Part shown: positions 54,888-64,000 of the stretch, one piece after another
Numbering within the stretch: the first letter of the stretch is position 1
How the letters are laid out: each line of letters opens with the position of its first letter
Source: Arachis hypogaea
Lineage: Eukaryota > Streptophyta > Magnoliopsida > Fabales > Fabaceae
Length of the DNA stretch: 64,000 nucleotides
Direction of reading: 5' to 3'
Assembly (NCBI RefSeq): GCF_003086295.3
Contig: NC_092047.1
Location: forward strand, 63,902,054 to 63,966,053
Made by a program: the position numbers and the translations under genes
The notes under the pieces: generated by a model
What the model saw: the letters and a program-made list of their open reading frames with translations, nothing else
What the model was told of the DNA's origin: nothing
Database searches by the model: none

Positions 54888-57266
54888 AGGCTAAATGCTG
54901 TTGAGGCAATGAAGCATCCAGACACATCAAAAGACTGCATGCGTGTTGATATTATTGACTCCATGGTAGAGGAGATCAACATGGCTGAGAGTCTCGAATC
55001 AGAGCTAGAAGACATCTTTAAAGATGTTCAGCCTGATCTGGTGGAATCAGAGGAAATAAAAGAACCTCTGAAAATTCTTCAGGAAGAGGAGAAACCTCCT
55101 AACCCCGAGCTCAAACTACTACCACCATCCCTGAAATATGCATTTCTGGGAGAAGGTGATACTTTTCCGGTGATCATAAGCTCTGCTTTAAATCCACAGG
55201 AAGAGAAAGCACTACTTCAAGTACTAAGGACACACAAGACAGCTCTTGGGTGGTCCATAAGTGATCTTAAGGGCATCAGTCCAGCAAGATATATACACAA
55301 GATCCTATTGGAGGATGATGCTAAGCCAGTGGTTCAACCACAGAGGCAGCTAAATCCAGCCATGAAGGAGGTGGTGCAGAAAGAGGTCACCAAGTTACTG
55401 GAGGCTGGGATTATTTATCCTATTTCTGATAGCCCCTGGGTGAGTCCTGTCCAAGTTGTCCCCAAGAAGGGAGGTATGACAGTGGTTCATAATGAAAAGA
55501 ATGAACTAGTTCCTACAAGAACAGTTACAGGGTGGCGCATGTGTATTGATTACAGAAGGCTCAATACAGCCACCAGGAAGGATCACTTTCCTTTACCATT
55601 CATAGACCAGATGCTAGAGAGACTAGCAGGTCATGAATATTACTGCTTTTTAGATGGCTATTTAGGTTACAACCAAATTACAGTAGATCCTCAGGACGAA
55701 GAGAAAACAGCATTCACATGTCCTTCTGGAGTGTTTGCCTACAGAAGGATGCCTTTTGGTCTGTGCAATGCACCTGCAACCTTTCAGAGGTGCATGCTCT
55801 CTATCTTCTCTGATATGGTAGAGAAATTTCTGGAAGTCTTCATGGATGACTTTTCAGTATTTGGAGACTCATTCAGCTCCTACCTTGACCATTTAGCACT
55901 TGTTCTGAAAAGATGCCAAGAGACCAACCTAGTTTTAAACTGGGAAAAATGTCACTTTATGGTGACTGAAGGAATTGTCCTTGGGCATAAAATTTCAAAC
56001 AAGGGAATAGAGGTGGATCAAGCTAAAGTGGAAGTAATTGAAAAATTACCACCACCTACCAATGTTAAGGCAATCAGAAGCTTTCTGGGGCATGCAGGAT
56101 TCTATAGGAGGTTTATAAAAGATTTTTCAAAAATTGAAAAACCTCTGAGCAATCTGCTAGCTGCTGACACGCCATTTGTGTTTGACACAGTGTCTGCAGG
56201 CGTTTGAAACTCTGAAAGCTAAGCTGGTCACAGTACCAGTTATTTCTGCACCAGACTGGACATTACTATTCGAACTAATGTGTGATGCCAGTGACCATGC
56301 CATTGGTGCAGTATTGGGACAGAGGCATAACAAGCTTCTGCATGTTATTTATTATGCTAGTCGTGTTTTAAATGATGCACAGAAAAATTACACAAGCACA
56401 GAAAAAGAGTTGCTTGCAGTGGTTTATGCCATTGACAAGTTTAGATCATACTTAGTAGGATCAAAAGTGATTGTGTACACTGACCATGCTGCTCTTAAAT
56501 ATCTACTTACAAAGCAGGATTCAAAACCCAGGCTCATGAGATGGGTGTTGCTTCTGCAAGAGTCTGATATAAAAATAAGAGACAGATAAAGGGATAGAGA
56601 ACCAAGTGGCTGATCATCTGTCCCGGATAGAACCAGTAGAAGGGGCGTCCTCCCCCTCTATTGAGATCTCTGAAACCTTTCCGGATGAGCAATTATTTGC
56701 CATTCAGGAAATACCATGGTTTGCAGACATTGCAAACTATAAAGCTGTAAGATTCATACCCAAAGAGTATAGCAGGCAGCAAATAAAGAAATTGATTTCT
56801 GATGCAAAGTACTACTTATGGGATGAACCATATCTCTTTAAGAGATGTGCAGACGGAATAATCCGTAGATGTGTACCCAAGGAAGAGGCACAGAAGATCT
56901 TATGGCATTGCCATGGATCCGGATCACAATATGGAGGCCATTTCGGAGGTGAGCGAACAGCCACCAAGGTTCTCCAATGTGACTTCTATTGGCCTACTCT
57001 CTATAAAGACTCCCAAGAGTTTGTACGTAACTATGACAGTTGCCAGAGAGCTGGTAATCTGCCTCATGGTTACGCCATGCCTCAACAGGGGATCTTAGAG
57101 ATTGAGTTGTTTGATGTATGGGGTATTGACTTCATGGGGCCTTTCCCACCATCATACTCAAACACGTATATTCTGGTGGCAGTAGACTATGTATCTAAAT
57201 GGGTAGAGGCAATTGCAACACCCACTAATGATACTAAGACAGTGCTGAAGTTCCTCCAGAAACATA
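54888..57266 (+). pseudogene. pol: RT-RNase H-integrase part of A4
   Basis: Continues the A4 frame after D5. Reverse transcriptase is open, with YRRLN and catalytic FMDD (about 55845-55856). A frameshift at about 56190 precedes RNase H ([18 protein letters not shown]); a one-base insertion near 56587 breaks the frame again. The integrase zinc finger has NYDSC where A1 has NCDSC, losing a metal ligand. The first catalytic D (WGIDFMG) is present, then the gene is cut by B6 after LKFLQKH. Confidence 0.9.
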
Positions 57267-58748
57267 TGAAGAGAGAACTTTTACGTAGTCTAGAATTCAG
57301 AGTAAATTCCCATTGCAAGTACAGCTTCTAAACCAACAAAAGTCCTTTCTTACAAACGTTTTGGTTGTCACAAGTAACAAACCCCTTTAAAATTGATAAC
57401 CGAAGTATTTAAACCTCGGATCGTCTTCTCAAGGAACTGCAGGGAGGTATGTTCTTATTATTGGTTATGAGTTTTGTAAATTGGGGTTTTGAAAGTAAGG
57501 AACAGCTAATTTAAATGACAAATAAAATAAATAAATAACTGTAAAATAAACTCTTGGCAAGGTATGAAAATTCGGAAGTCCTATCCTAGTTATCCTTATC
57601 AATGGTGATGAGAATTATATTTTGCTCTCCACTAAATCAACCTCTAACTATGAAGGTAAGTCGAGCGGATAAATCAATTTAACACCTAAAGTCCTAGTCA
57701 ATTCCTAAGGAAAGACTAGAGTTATAGGGAATTAAATCAATCAGCAAAGAAAACAATTATCAATCACGATGAGTTTGACAACTCAAGAGTTACCAATTAA
57801 TCGACCCAAGCCAAAAGGAGAAATTCTAAATTATTCATATAGTTGAAGGAAAGCAATCATAATTCTGAAATACCTCAAATTATATTAAATAGAAAATCAA
57901 ATCTAAACATGAATGGTTCATAAGCCAAATTGGCAACAAAAGTAATTAAAGGAAAGCATTAAAGTATCTGAAAGTAAAAGGGAAATATAAAGTAAAAGGA
58001 ATATTTAACCTGATAAAGAGTTGAAATTCTAAATTGAAATAATAAGAAATCCTAATCCTAAAACCTAAGAGAGAAGAGAGAACCTCTCTCTAAAAACTAC
58101 ATCTAATTCATCAAAAGTGAATAATTGAAGACATTCTTATGAATGGATGCATTCCCCCACTTTATAACCTCTAATCTGTGCTTTCTGGACTTGGATCTGG
58201 GACAAAAAGGGTTTCAGAAATCGCTGGGGGCATTTTCTGCAGTTTCTGGTGTGTGGCATCTGTCACGGGTCTGCGTGGGTCACGCGGTCGCGTCATCTGG
58301 AGTTTTTCTTATCACGCGTTTGCTTCGGTCATGCGTCCGCGTCATCTGTGTTCTGCTTAAGGCACGCGTCCGCGTCAGTCACGTGTTCGCGTTGCTGCCT
58401 TTCCGCGCTGGGCATGCGACTGTGTTGTCCATGCGTTCGCGTCGCTGCCCGTTTCTTCAAAAACTCCATTTTGTGCTTTCCTTCTATTTTTGTATGTTTC
58501 CTTCCATCCTTTAAGTCATTCCTGCCTTAGAAGATCTGAAACTACTCAACACACAAATCACGGCATCGAATGGTAATAAAGGGTAATTAAAATAATTATT
58601 TTTAAAGCATAGGAAGCATATTTTTCACATATATCACATAATACGGAAGGGAAAGTAAAACCATGCAATTTACATGAATAAGTGGGTGAAGGGTTGAATA
58701 AATCACTTAAATTGAGCACAATATATATCATAAAATATGGGTTTATCA
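57267..58748 (-). repeat. 3' LTR of B6
   Basis: 1482 bp, plus-strand TGAAGAGAGAAC to GTTTATCA. CpG cluster at 58265-58445 (CACGCGGTCGCGTC, ATGCGTCCGCGTC). Confidence 0.88.
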
Positions 58749-58786
58749 ACCTCCCCACACTTAAACAATAGCATGTCCTCATGCTA
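58749..58786 (-). promoter_or_regulatory. B6 polypurine tract with hairpin
   Basis: On the minus strand TAGCATG-AGGA-CATGCTA (58769-58786), then TTTAAGTGTGGGGAGGT and the LTR. The outermost pair is T-A where the copy at 26468 has A-T. Confidence 0.82.
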
Positions 58787-60476
58787 AGTCCAAGATAAAG
58801 AGTAAGGTAAGGTTACAGTGGTGGAATCTCATGCAATGCAATCTATCCTAATGCAAACTACCTAAATGAATCATGCAATTCTAATTGTTATTCACTTGTA
58901 TATAAAACTTACATGTAGTTAAATTAATTCACATCCTCAAGGAATCATATATACATAGCCAAACCCTAGATAATGTTAAAGCACTTTTACAATTGAGATG
59001 GGTAAAAATATTTTTCAAACTTGCAAGACAATTAACAATTTAAGCAGAGATATATGGTGATGAGCTATTGAACCCTCATTGGATTTTGTGTTTACTCTCT
59101 AGTCACTCAGTGTTTATTGGGTTAATCACTATATTCTTCTTTTTATCCTTACTTTCTATAACTTTGTTCTTCATCTAACCAATCAACAATTATAGAATAC
59201 AGACATACAAAAATTATGAGGTCTTTTTCAAGGTTGTAATGGGGCCAAGGTAGGTAAGGGTATATGTATAAGGCTAAGTGAGTTAATAAGTGAATCCTTG
59301 ATTAGTCTAAGATCTCACCTAACATACATACTTTGTAATTCAAAAGTTTCTTAACCTATTTGCCCAACTTTTTTCACTTTGTATTGCAAGCTCGTGCATT
59401 AACTTTAATTTTATCCCATGTGCATTGATTCTTTTTTATTTTGCAATTGGAAAATTTTTGTATCCCCTTAATTAAATACCGAAAATAATTTTTTTTTAAT
59501 GCACATGGTGATTCAATTGTTTTGATTTCACATGAGCATGCTTTCCAAATTTTTATTTTGAAACATCCTTATTCTTTTTAACTTTCCTACTTGTTTCTAT
59601 CATCCATGTTCTCATAAAGTTCTCCACACTTAAATTATACACAATACCTTATCTTAAGCTAACCAAGGGTTCAACTTTGGATTCATATTTTGTTTTTCTG
59701 CTTAAGGCTAGTAATGTGGTTTATAGAATAAGTGGGGATTAAAAAGCTCAAGGGGGCTAACAAGGGTGATGTAAAAGGTAGGCTAATTTAGGATAAGTAA
59801 GGAAAAAATCAAATGATGGCCTCAATCATCTCTTAGTATGTATCTATACTCTATAATTGGACATATAGATTAAAACAAAGTATAGAACACCAGAATAAAA
59901 AAGAAGGGCAAAACACACAGGAATAAAAATTATGGTTTTGAATGTAACCATACAATTAAGCTCAAAACCCACAGGCTGTGTGTTCTCTAGCTCAAAAATC
60001 ATATATCAGTTATACATGTCATGCAAGTAGAAATTAAGAGTTCCCATTATTCTCAATGTAAAATTTTTTTTTGGGTGGCTTTAAAGTTTTAGTGTTCCTC
60101 CTTGATGAAATGTTGTTAACTTACTAACATGTTATGCTATATATACAAGGTGTGTGGATTGTTTTTGATTATGTTAAAGTCTCTAGTTTACTTCCTTTTT
60201 ATTTTCAATTTAAACCAAACTATCATATGCTAAAAGGGTAAACTATACTAATTAATCCACATATTCTATAACTAATAAGTTTAGAATTATAACTAAACTA
60301 ACTGGCTAAAATATGAACTAAAGTGCAAAATGCAGAAATAGAGTAAAAATACATGAAAAGAACAATGTATAAGTACTGAAAAATAAAAATAAAGATAAAA
60401 ATACAGAAAAATAAACAAAATAAGACAGAAAGAGTCTGTAGTGTTTCACCATAAAGAAATACGCCAAGGATGGCGA
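58787..60476 (-). other. 3' block of B6
   Basis: Non-coding, same family as 12277-13688, lying between the two hairpin modules. Confidence 0.65.
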
Positions 60477-60514
60477 CCTCCCCACACTTAAAATAAAGCA
60501 TCGTCCTCGATGCT
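60477..60514 (-). promoter_or_regulatory. internal hairpin/polypurine module after B6 ORF2
   Basis: On the minus strand AGCATCG-AGGA-CGATGCT (60497-60514), then TTTATTTTAAGTGTGGGGAGGT. It begins four bases after the probable ORF2 stop (TGA 60518-60520). Stem bases differ from the LTR-adjacent copy; loop and tract are kept. Confidence 0.7.
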
Positions 60515-60517
60515 CAC

Positions 60518-61950
60518 TCAAGCTGGGTGTGAAGGAGTGTCATCACCGGAAGGGTGGGCTGCTGAAGTCTCGGTGGTGGCCTGAGGATCTGCAGACTGGA
60601 TGAGGGTAGGAGGATCTGTCTGCTGCAGTAGAGGCTCTGACTGGATAGGAATCTCCGAATCTGCGGCCTGAATCTGGTGTGGCACCTCTTACTGTGGCGT
60701 AGCCTGCTCTGGTTCTGCCTGTGCAGCCTGGGTAGGTGTCTCCTCCTCGTGATCGTCCTCCTCCACCTCAGATGTATCAGAAGGGGTGTCAGGCTCGGAG
60801 GGGATGTCGCCGCCGGATCGGATCATCAACTTGACGTGCTCATAGCGTCGCTTGTGGCGACGCTCCATACGATCCAAGCGGTTGAAGAGTCGATGCACCA
60901 AATGGAAAATAGGCTCAGGAGCAGCTGGAGGTGTAGTGGGTGGGGCTAGTGCAGTAGTGGATGAAGAAGGGGTAGATGAAGGTGTGGCTGTCTCATCAAA
61001 AGCAGTAAGGAATGGAGGTCTATAACCTAAAGCCAGAAACTTCTTGCTGTGAGGAATGATCTTCTTGTAGTCTGCAGCAGTCGGCTTCACATCAGCATCC
61101 TCCCAAGGCACGTCAGCTCGACGGCCTAGCTGGGTGACCAGGTAAGGGAAAGGAAGAGTGCCTCTGACATGGACCCTGGCCATAAAGTGCCGGATGAATC
61201 GTGGGAGGTACAGGTCCTTACCCTCCATCACACACCAGAGAAGGGTGATCATAGTAGTAGGCAGCTCCGTCTCATGAGTGCTCGGCATAACAAAGTTAAT
61301 CAGGATCTGGTGCCAGAGCCGAGCCTCATCATTCAGATACATCAGCTTGATTCCTTTAGGCATTGTGGTGTTCTTACCCATGACCCATGGGATAGTAGGG
61401 TCAAGGGCTATCCTCTGCTTGACAGCATCCCAGTCAAATCTCAGAAAGTGCATGTCCTCTTTAGCCCTTTGGTAACCGTCAGGCTGATCTGACTTTGGCT
61501 GAAGCTGCAGAATATTTTCAATGGCGTATTCAGTGACCAGTATCTGTTTCCCTCTGAGGTGCACTGCATCCAGGGAAGTCTTGAAATAATTGTAGTAAAA
61601 CTTTCTTACCCAGGAAGCATTGACCTCTGTCAGGTTTCTCTCCAAGAAGAACCAGCCTCGCTGTTTGATCTGATCGGAGGTGTACTGCTGTAGTTCTTTT
61701 GGAATTTTCAGAGTCTGCTCCAGGTATAGGTTTATGGAGGTGGCAAACACTGGATACTTCAGCTCACAGTATCTGTTTGCAAATTTAATGGGATCATTGG
61801 CAGGGAAGAGCTGGTCAGCCTTCTCCTGCGGGGTAAAGTGCTTTTCCTGCCAGGAGTCATCATGCATAATCTCCAGGATAGACATAGAGGATTCACCACT
61901 TTTCTGTTTGCCAGTGGTAGCCTTGCCTTTTCCTTTTCTTTGAGGGTGAG
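60518..61950 (-). pseudogene. ORF2 of B6, putative plant transposon protein family
   Basis: Longest ORF2 copy. From the B7 junction the frame reads THPQRKGKGKATTGK (basic N-terminus), FANRYCELKYPVF, QRGWFFLE, WVRKFYYNYF, HLRGKQILVTEYAIENIL, FDWDAVKQRI, NDEARLWHQI and STHETELPTTMITLLWCVMEG. A Pro/Thr/Ser-rich linker and an acidic tail follow. A TAA at 60689 interrupts it; without it the frame runs 57 codons more to TGA 60518-60520. The start codon was separated by the B7 LTR at 61951. Resembles Transposase_32 domain proteins (from memory); no known activity. Confidence 0.75.
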
Positions 61951-63378
61951 TGATGAGAGGACTTTTGCGTGGTCTAGAAAATTGCGGATAAATCCTCGTT
62001 GCAAGTATAGTTTCTAAACCTTCAAGAATCCTTTCATACAAACGTTTTGGTTGTCACAAGTAACAAACCCCTTAAAATTGATAACCGAGTATTTAAACAT
62101 CGGGTCGTCTTCTCAAGGAATTGCAGGGAGGTGTTCTTATTATTGGTTATGAAAAAGTGTGTTTTGGGGTTTTGGATTAAGGTAAAAAGTTAGTTGAATG
62201 ACAAGTAAAATAAAATAATAATAACTATAAAATAAACTCTTGGCAAAGTACGAAAATTCGAAAGTCCTATCCTAGTTATCCTTATCAATTGTGATGAGAA
62301 TTGGATTTTTCTCCCACTTTGTTAACATCTAACTATGAAGGTAAGTTAAGTGGATGAATTAATTCTGATTCCTCAAGTCCTAGTCTTTCCTTAGGAAAAG
62401 TTAGAGTTAGTGGAACTCGAATTAATTCTTGAAGAATTCCAATTTTCAATCAACAATGAGTTTGATAACTCAAGAGTCTCCAATTATTTAAACAAAGCCA
62501 AAAGGGAAAATATCTAAATTAAATTAAAAACATTTATAAATGAAGCAAAGAAAAATTAAATCTGAAAATACCTCGAATTGCATTCACAAAAGAACTTAAA
62601 TCTGACATGGACATTCATAAATTAAAGTAGGAAAATAAATAAAAAGAACATTGAACCTGGGATTGAGAGTCACTCCTAAAACTAAGAGAAGTCCTAAATC
62701 CTAATCCTAAGAGAGAGGAGAGAACCTCTCTCTCTAAAAACTACATCTACTCCTAAAATTGTGAATGTGAAAAATCTTCCTATGAATGGATGCATTTCCC
62801 CACTTTATAGCCTCTAATCTGTATTTTTTGGGCCGCAAACTGGGTCGAAAACAGCCCAGAATTCGCTGGTCTCGAATTCAATCACGCTGGATTTCCGTCA
62901 CTGCGATGCGGCCGCATGAAGCACGCGGTCGCGTCGCCTAGCGTCAGAGAAACTATAGAATATTATATATCAAATCGAAGCCCCAGACGTTAGCTTTCCA
63001 ACGTAACTAAAACCGTGTCATTTGAACCTCTATAGCTAAAGTTATAGTCGTTTGAGTGCGAAGAGGTCAGGCTGGACAACTTAGCAATTTCTCCAACTTC
63101 TTGTGTTCCTTCCACTTTTGCATGCTTCTTTTCCATCCTCCAAGCCATTCCTGCCCTATAATCTCTGAAAGCACTTAACACACATATCAAGGCATCTAAT
63201 GGTAATAAGAGAGGATTAATAATAAGCAAATATAAGATCAAAGACGCATATTTTCAATCAAAGCACATAATTAGGAAGGCAAATGTAAAACCATGCAAAT
63301 AGTATGAATAAGTGGGTAAAGAGTTGATAAAAACCACTCAATTGAGCACAAGATAAACCATGAAATAGGGGTTTATCA
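61951..63378 (-). repeat. 3' LTR of B7
   Basis: 1428 bp, plus-strand TGATGAGAGGAC to GTTTATCA, aligning with 57267-58748 across its length. Its CpG cluster (62890-62945) is much shorter than in B6. Confidence 0.88.
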
Positions 63379-63416
63379 ACCTCCCCACACTTAAACATTA
63401 GCATGTCCTCATGCTA
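63379..63416 (-). promoter_or_regulatory. B7 polypurine tract with hairpin
   Basis: On the minus strand TAGCATG-AGGA-CATGCTA (63399-63416), then TTTAAGTGTGGGGAGGT and the LTR. Confidence 0.82.
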
Positions 63417-64000
63417 AGCTCAAGAGAAGCTATAAGAGAGTGAAGAGGAATGATAAAATGTATGAAATGCAATCCTATCTATATGAATGCAACTAAATGC
63501 AAAATGTTTCTACCAACTTGATGAAAAGTAAATAAATCTTTCAAGAAGAAATATGAATTGGATTTCACTAATTCAAATCATGAAAATGAAGTACAAATAG
63601 ACTTGCAAGAAGAAAATAGCTCATGAAAGCAGGGAACAAGGGATTGAGCATCGAACCCTCACTGGTAGTATATACACTCTAATCACTCAAGTGTTTAAGG
63701 TTCGATTCTCTCAATTCTCTACTATCCTTGCTTTCTAAGGCTTGCTCTTCATCTAACAATCAACAAAAATTTAATGCACAGATACACATATCAAGAGGTC
63801 TTTTAAGGGTTGTAATGGGGTTAGGGTCAAGGTAGGATTGTATTTGGCCAAGTAGACTAAAATCTGAATCCTTAATTAACTTAAACTTTTCCCACCTAAC
63901 TTAAACAATCCATGTAATCATAATACAACATCTAACCATCCATTAACCATATTTTTCACATATTCATGCATTCTAATTTCAAGTACAACTCATATGCATT
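63417..64000 (-). other. 3' block of B7, cut by the window edge
   Basis: Non-coding sequence of the B 3' block type (GGTTGTAATGGGG near 63808). No gene seen. Confidence 0.65.

Larger units (their letters stand above)
43733..57266 (+). mobile_element. A4, decayed Athila-like element split by D5
   Basis: Plus-strand relative of A1: LTR 43733-45282, primer site, leader, gag, protease, then after D5 (47908-54882) the reverse transcriptase, RNase H and integrase up to 57266, where B6 begins. The frame has several stops and frameshifts. The 3' end would lie beyond the right window edge. Confidence 0.9.
57267..61950 (-). mobile_element. B6, 3' half of a B-family element in A4 integrase
   Basis: 3' LTR, hairpin modules, 3' block and ORF2 on the minus strand. 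Its insertion left the ACATA side of a target duplication (57262-57266); the other side should lie beyond the window. The 5' part is separated by B7, whose LTR begins at 61951 close to the ORF2 start. Confidence 0.75.
61951..64000 (-). mobile_element. B7, 3' end of another B-family element
   Basis: 3' LTR 61951-63378 followed by a hairpin/polypurine module and the start of a 3' block that leaves the window. The simplest reading is an insertion near the ORF2 start of B6 (left flank GTGAG). The alternative is a tandem array sharing one LTR. Confidence 0.7.

Noticed and set aside
57267..63378. B6 and B7 as the two LTRs of one intact element
   Set aside because: The right LTR is followed by a polypurine tract rather than a target duplication, and there is no primer site or gag between it and ORF2. 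Two elements fit better.
1..64000. tRNA, rRNA or host protein-coding genes
   Set aside because: No cloverleaf, ribosomal or multi-exon gene signature was recognised by reading. A tRNA or splice-aware gene scan would be decisive.

Overview
This window looks like nuclear DNA of a legume, most likely peanut or a wild relative (Arachis). The assignment rests on my memory of peanut repeats: LTRs beginning TGATGAGCGGATAATTTATACGC and rich in the palindrome GGCGTTNAACGCC. I made no database comparison. The DNA is AT-rich and gene-poor. I found no convincing host gene, rRNA, tRNA or CRISPR array. Nearly every base belongs to nested Ty3/gypsy LTR retrotransposons, most of them Athila-like autonomous elements or non-autonomous relatives without reverse transcriptase.

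Layout. (1) 1-10053, minus strand: near-complete Athila-like element A1 with one long gag-pol frame. (2) 10054-10748 plus 19039-23705, plus strand: non-autonomous element A3 (gag-protease end, an accessory ORF2, 3' LTR), broken by (3) B2, 10749-19038, minus strand, a non-autonomous gag + ORF2 element with a GATCT target duplication. (4) 23706-29908: truncated D- and B-family minus elements and a lone B LTR. (5) 29909-34230: E-family 3' end, its LTR split by a solo A LTR (30700-32413, duplication GTTAT). (6) 34231-43732: a patchwork of a T-family LTR with hairpin repeats, LTR fragments, a B 3' end on the plus strand, decayed RNase H and gag-protease pieces, a possible CACTA end and a second T-type LTR. 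(7) 43733-57266, plus strand: decayed Athila-like element A4, split by the complete non-autonomous D5 (47908-54882, duplication AGTTC). (8) 57267-64000: minus B element B6, itself apparently entered by another B element, B7.

How the parts fit together. A1 and A4 encode Gag, protease, reverse transcriptase, RNase H and integrase. B2, A3, B6 and D5 keep LTRs, primer sites and 3' signals but lack a polymerase, so they presumably depended on proteins from autonomous relatives. Three elements carry an accessory ORF2 that resembles the 'putative plant transposon protein' family.

The most interesting signals are non-coding. Family-A elements carry short GC-rich palindromes spaced almost exactly 31 bp apart (three helical turns) in the LTR, inside the gag-pol reading frame and in the 3' non-coding region. 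Most families share a small stem-loop with changing stem sequence but conserved loop next to a TTTAAGTKTGGKG motif just before the 3' LTR, with a second copy 1-1.7 kb upstream. Two further sets of hairpins show paired stem changes, one in the 3' block of families A and D and one in a T-type LTR.
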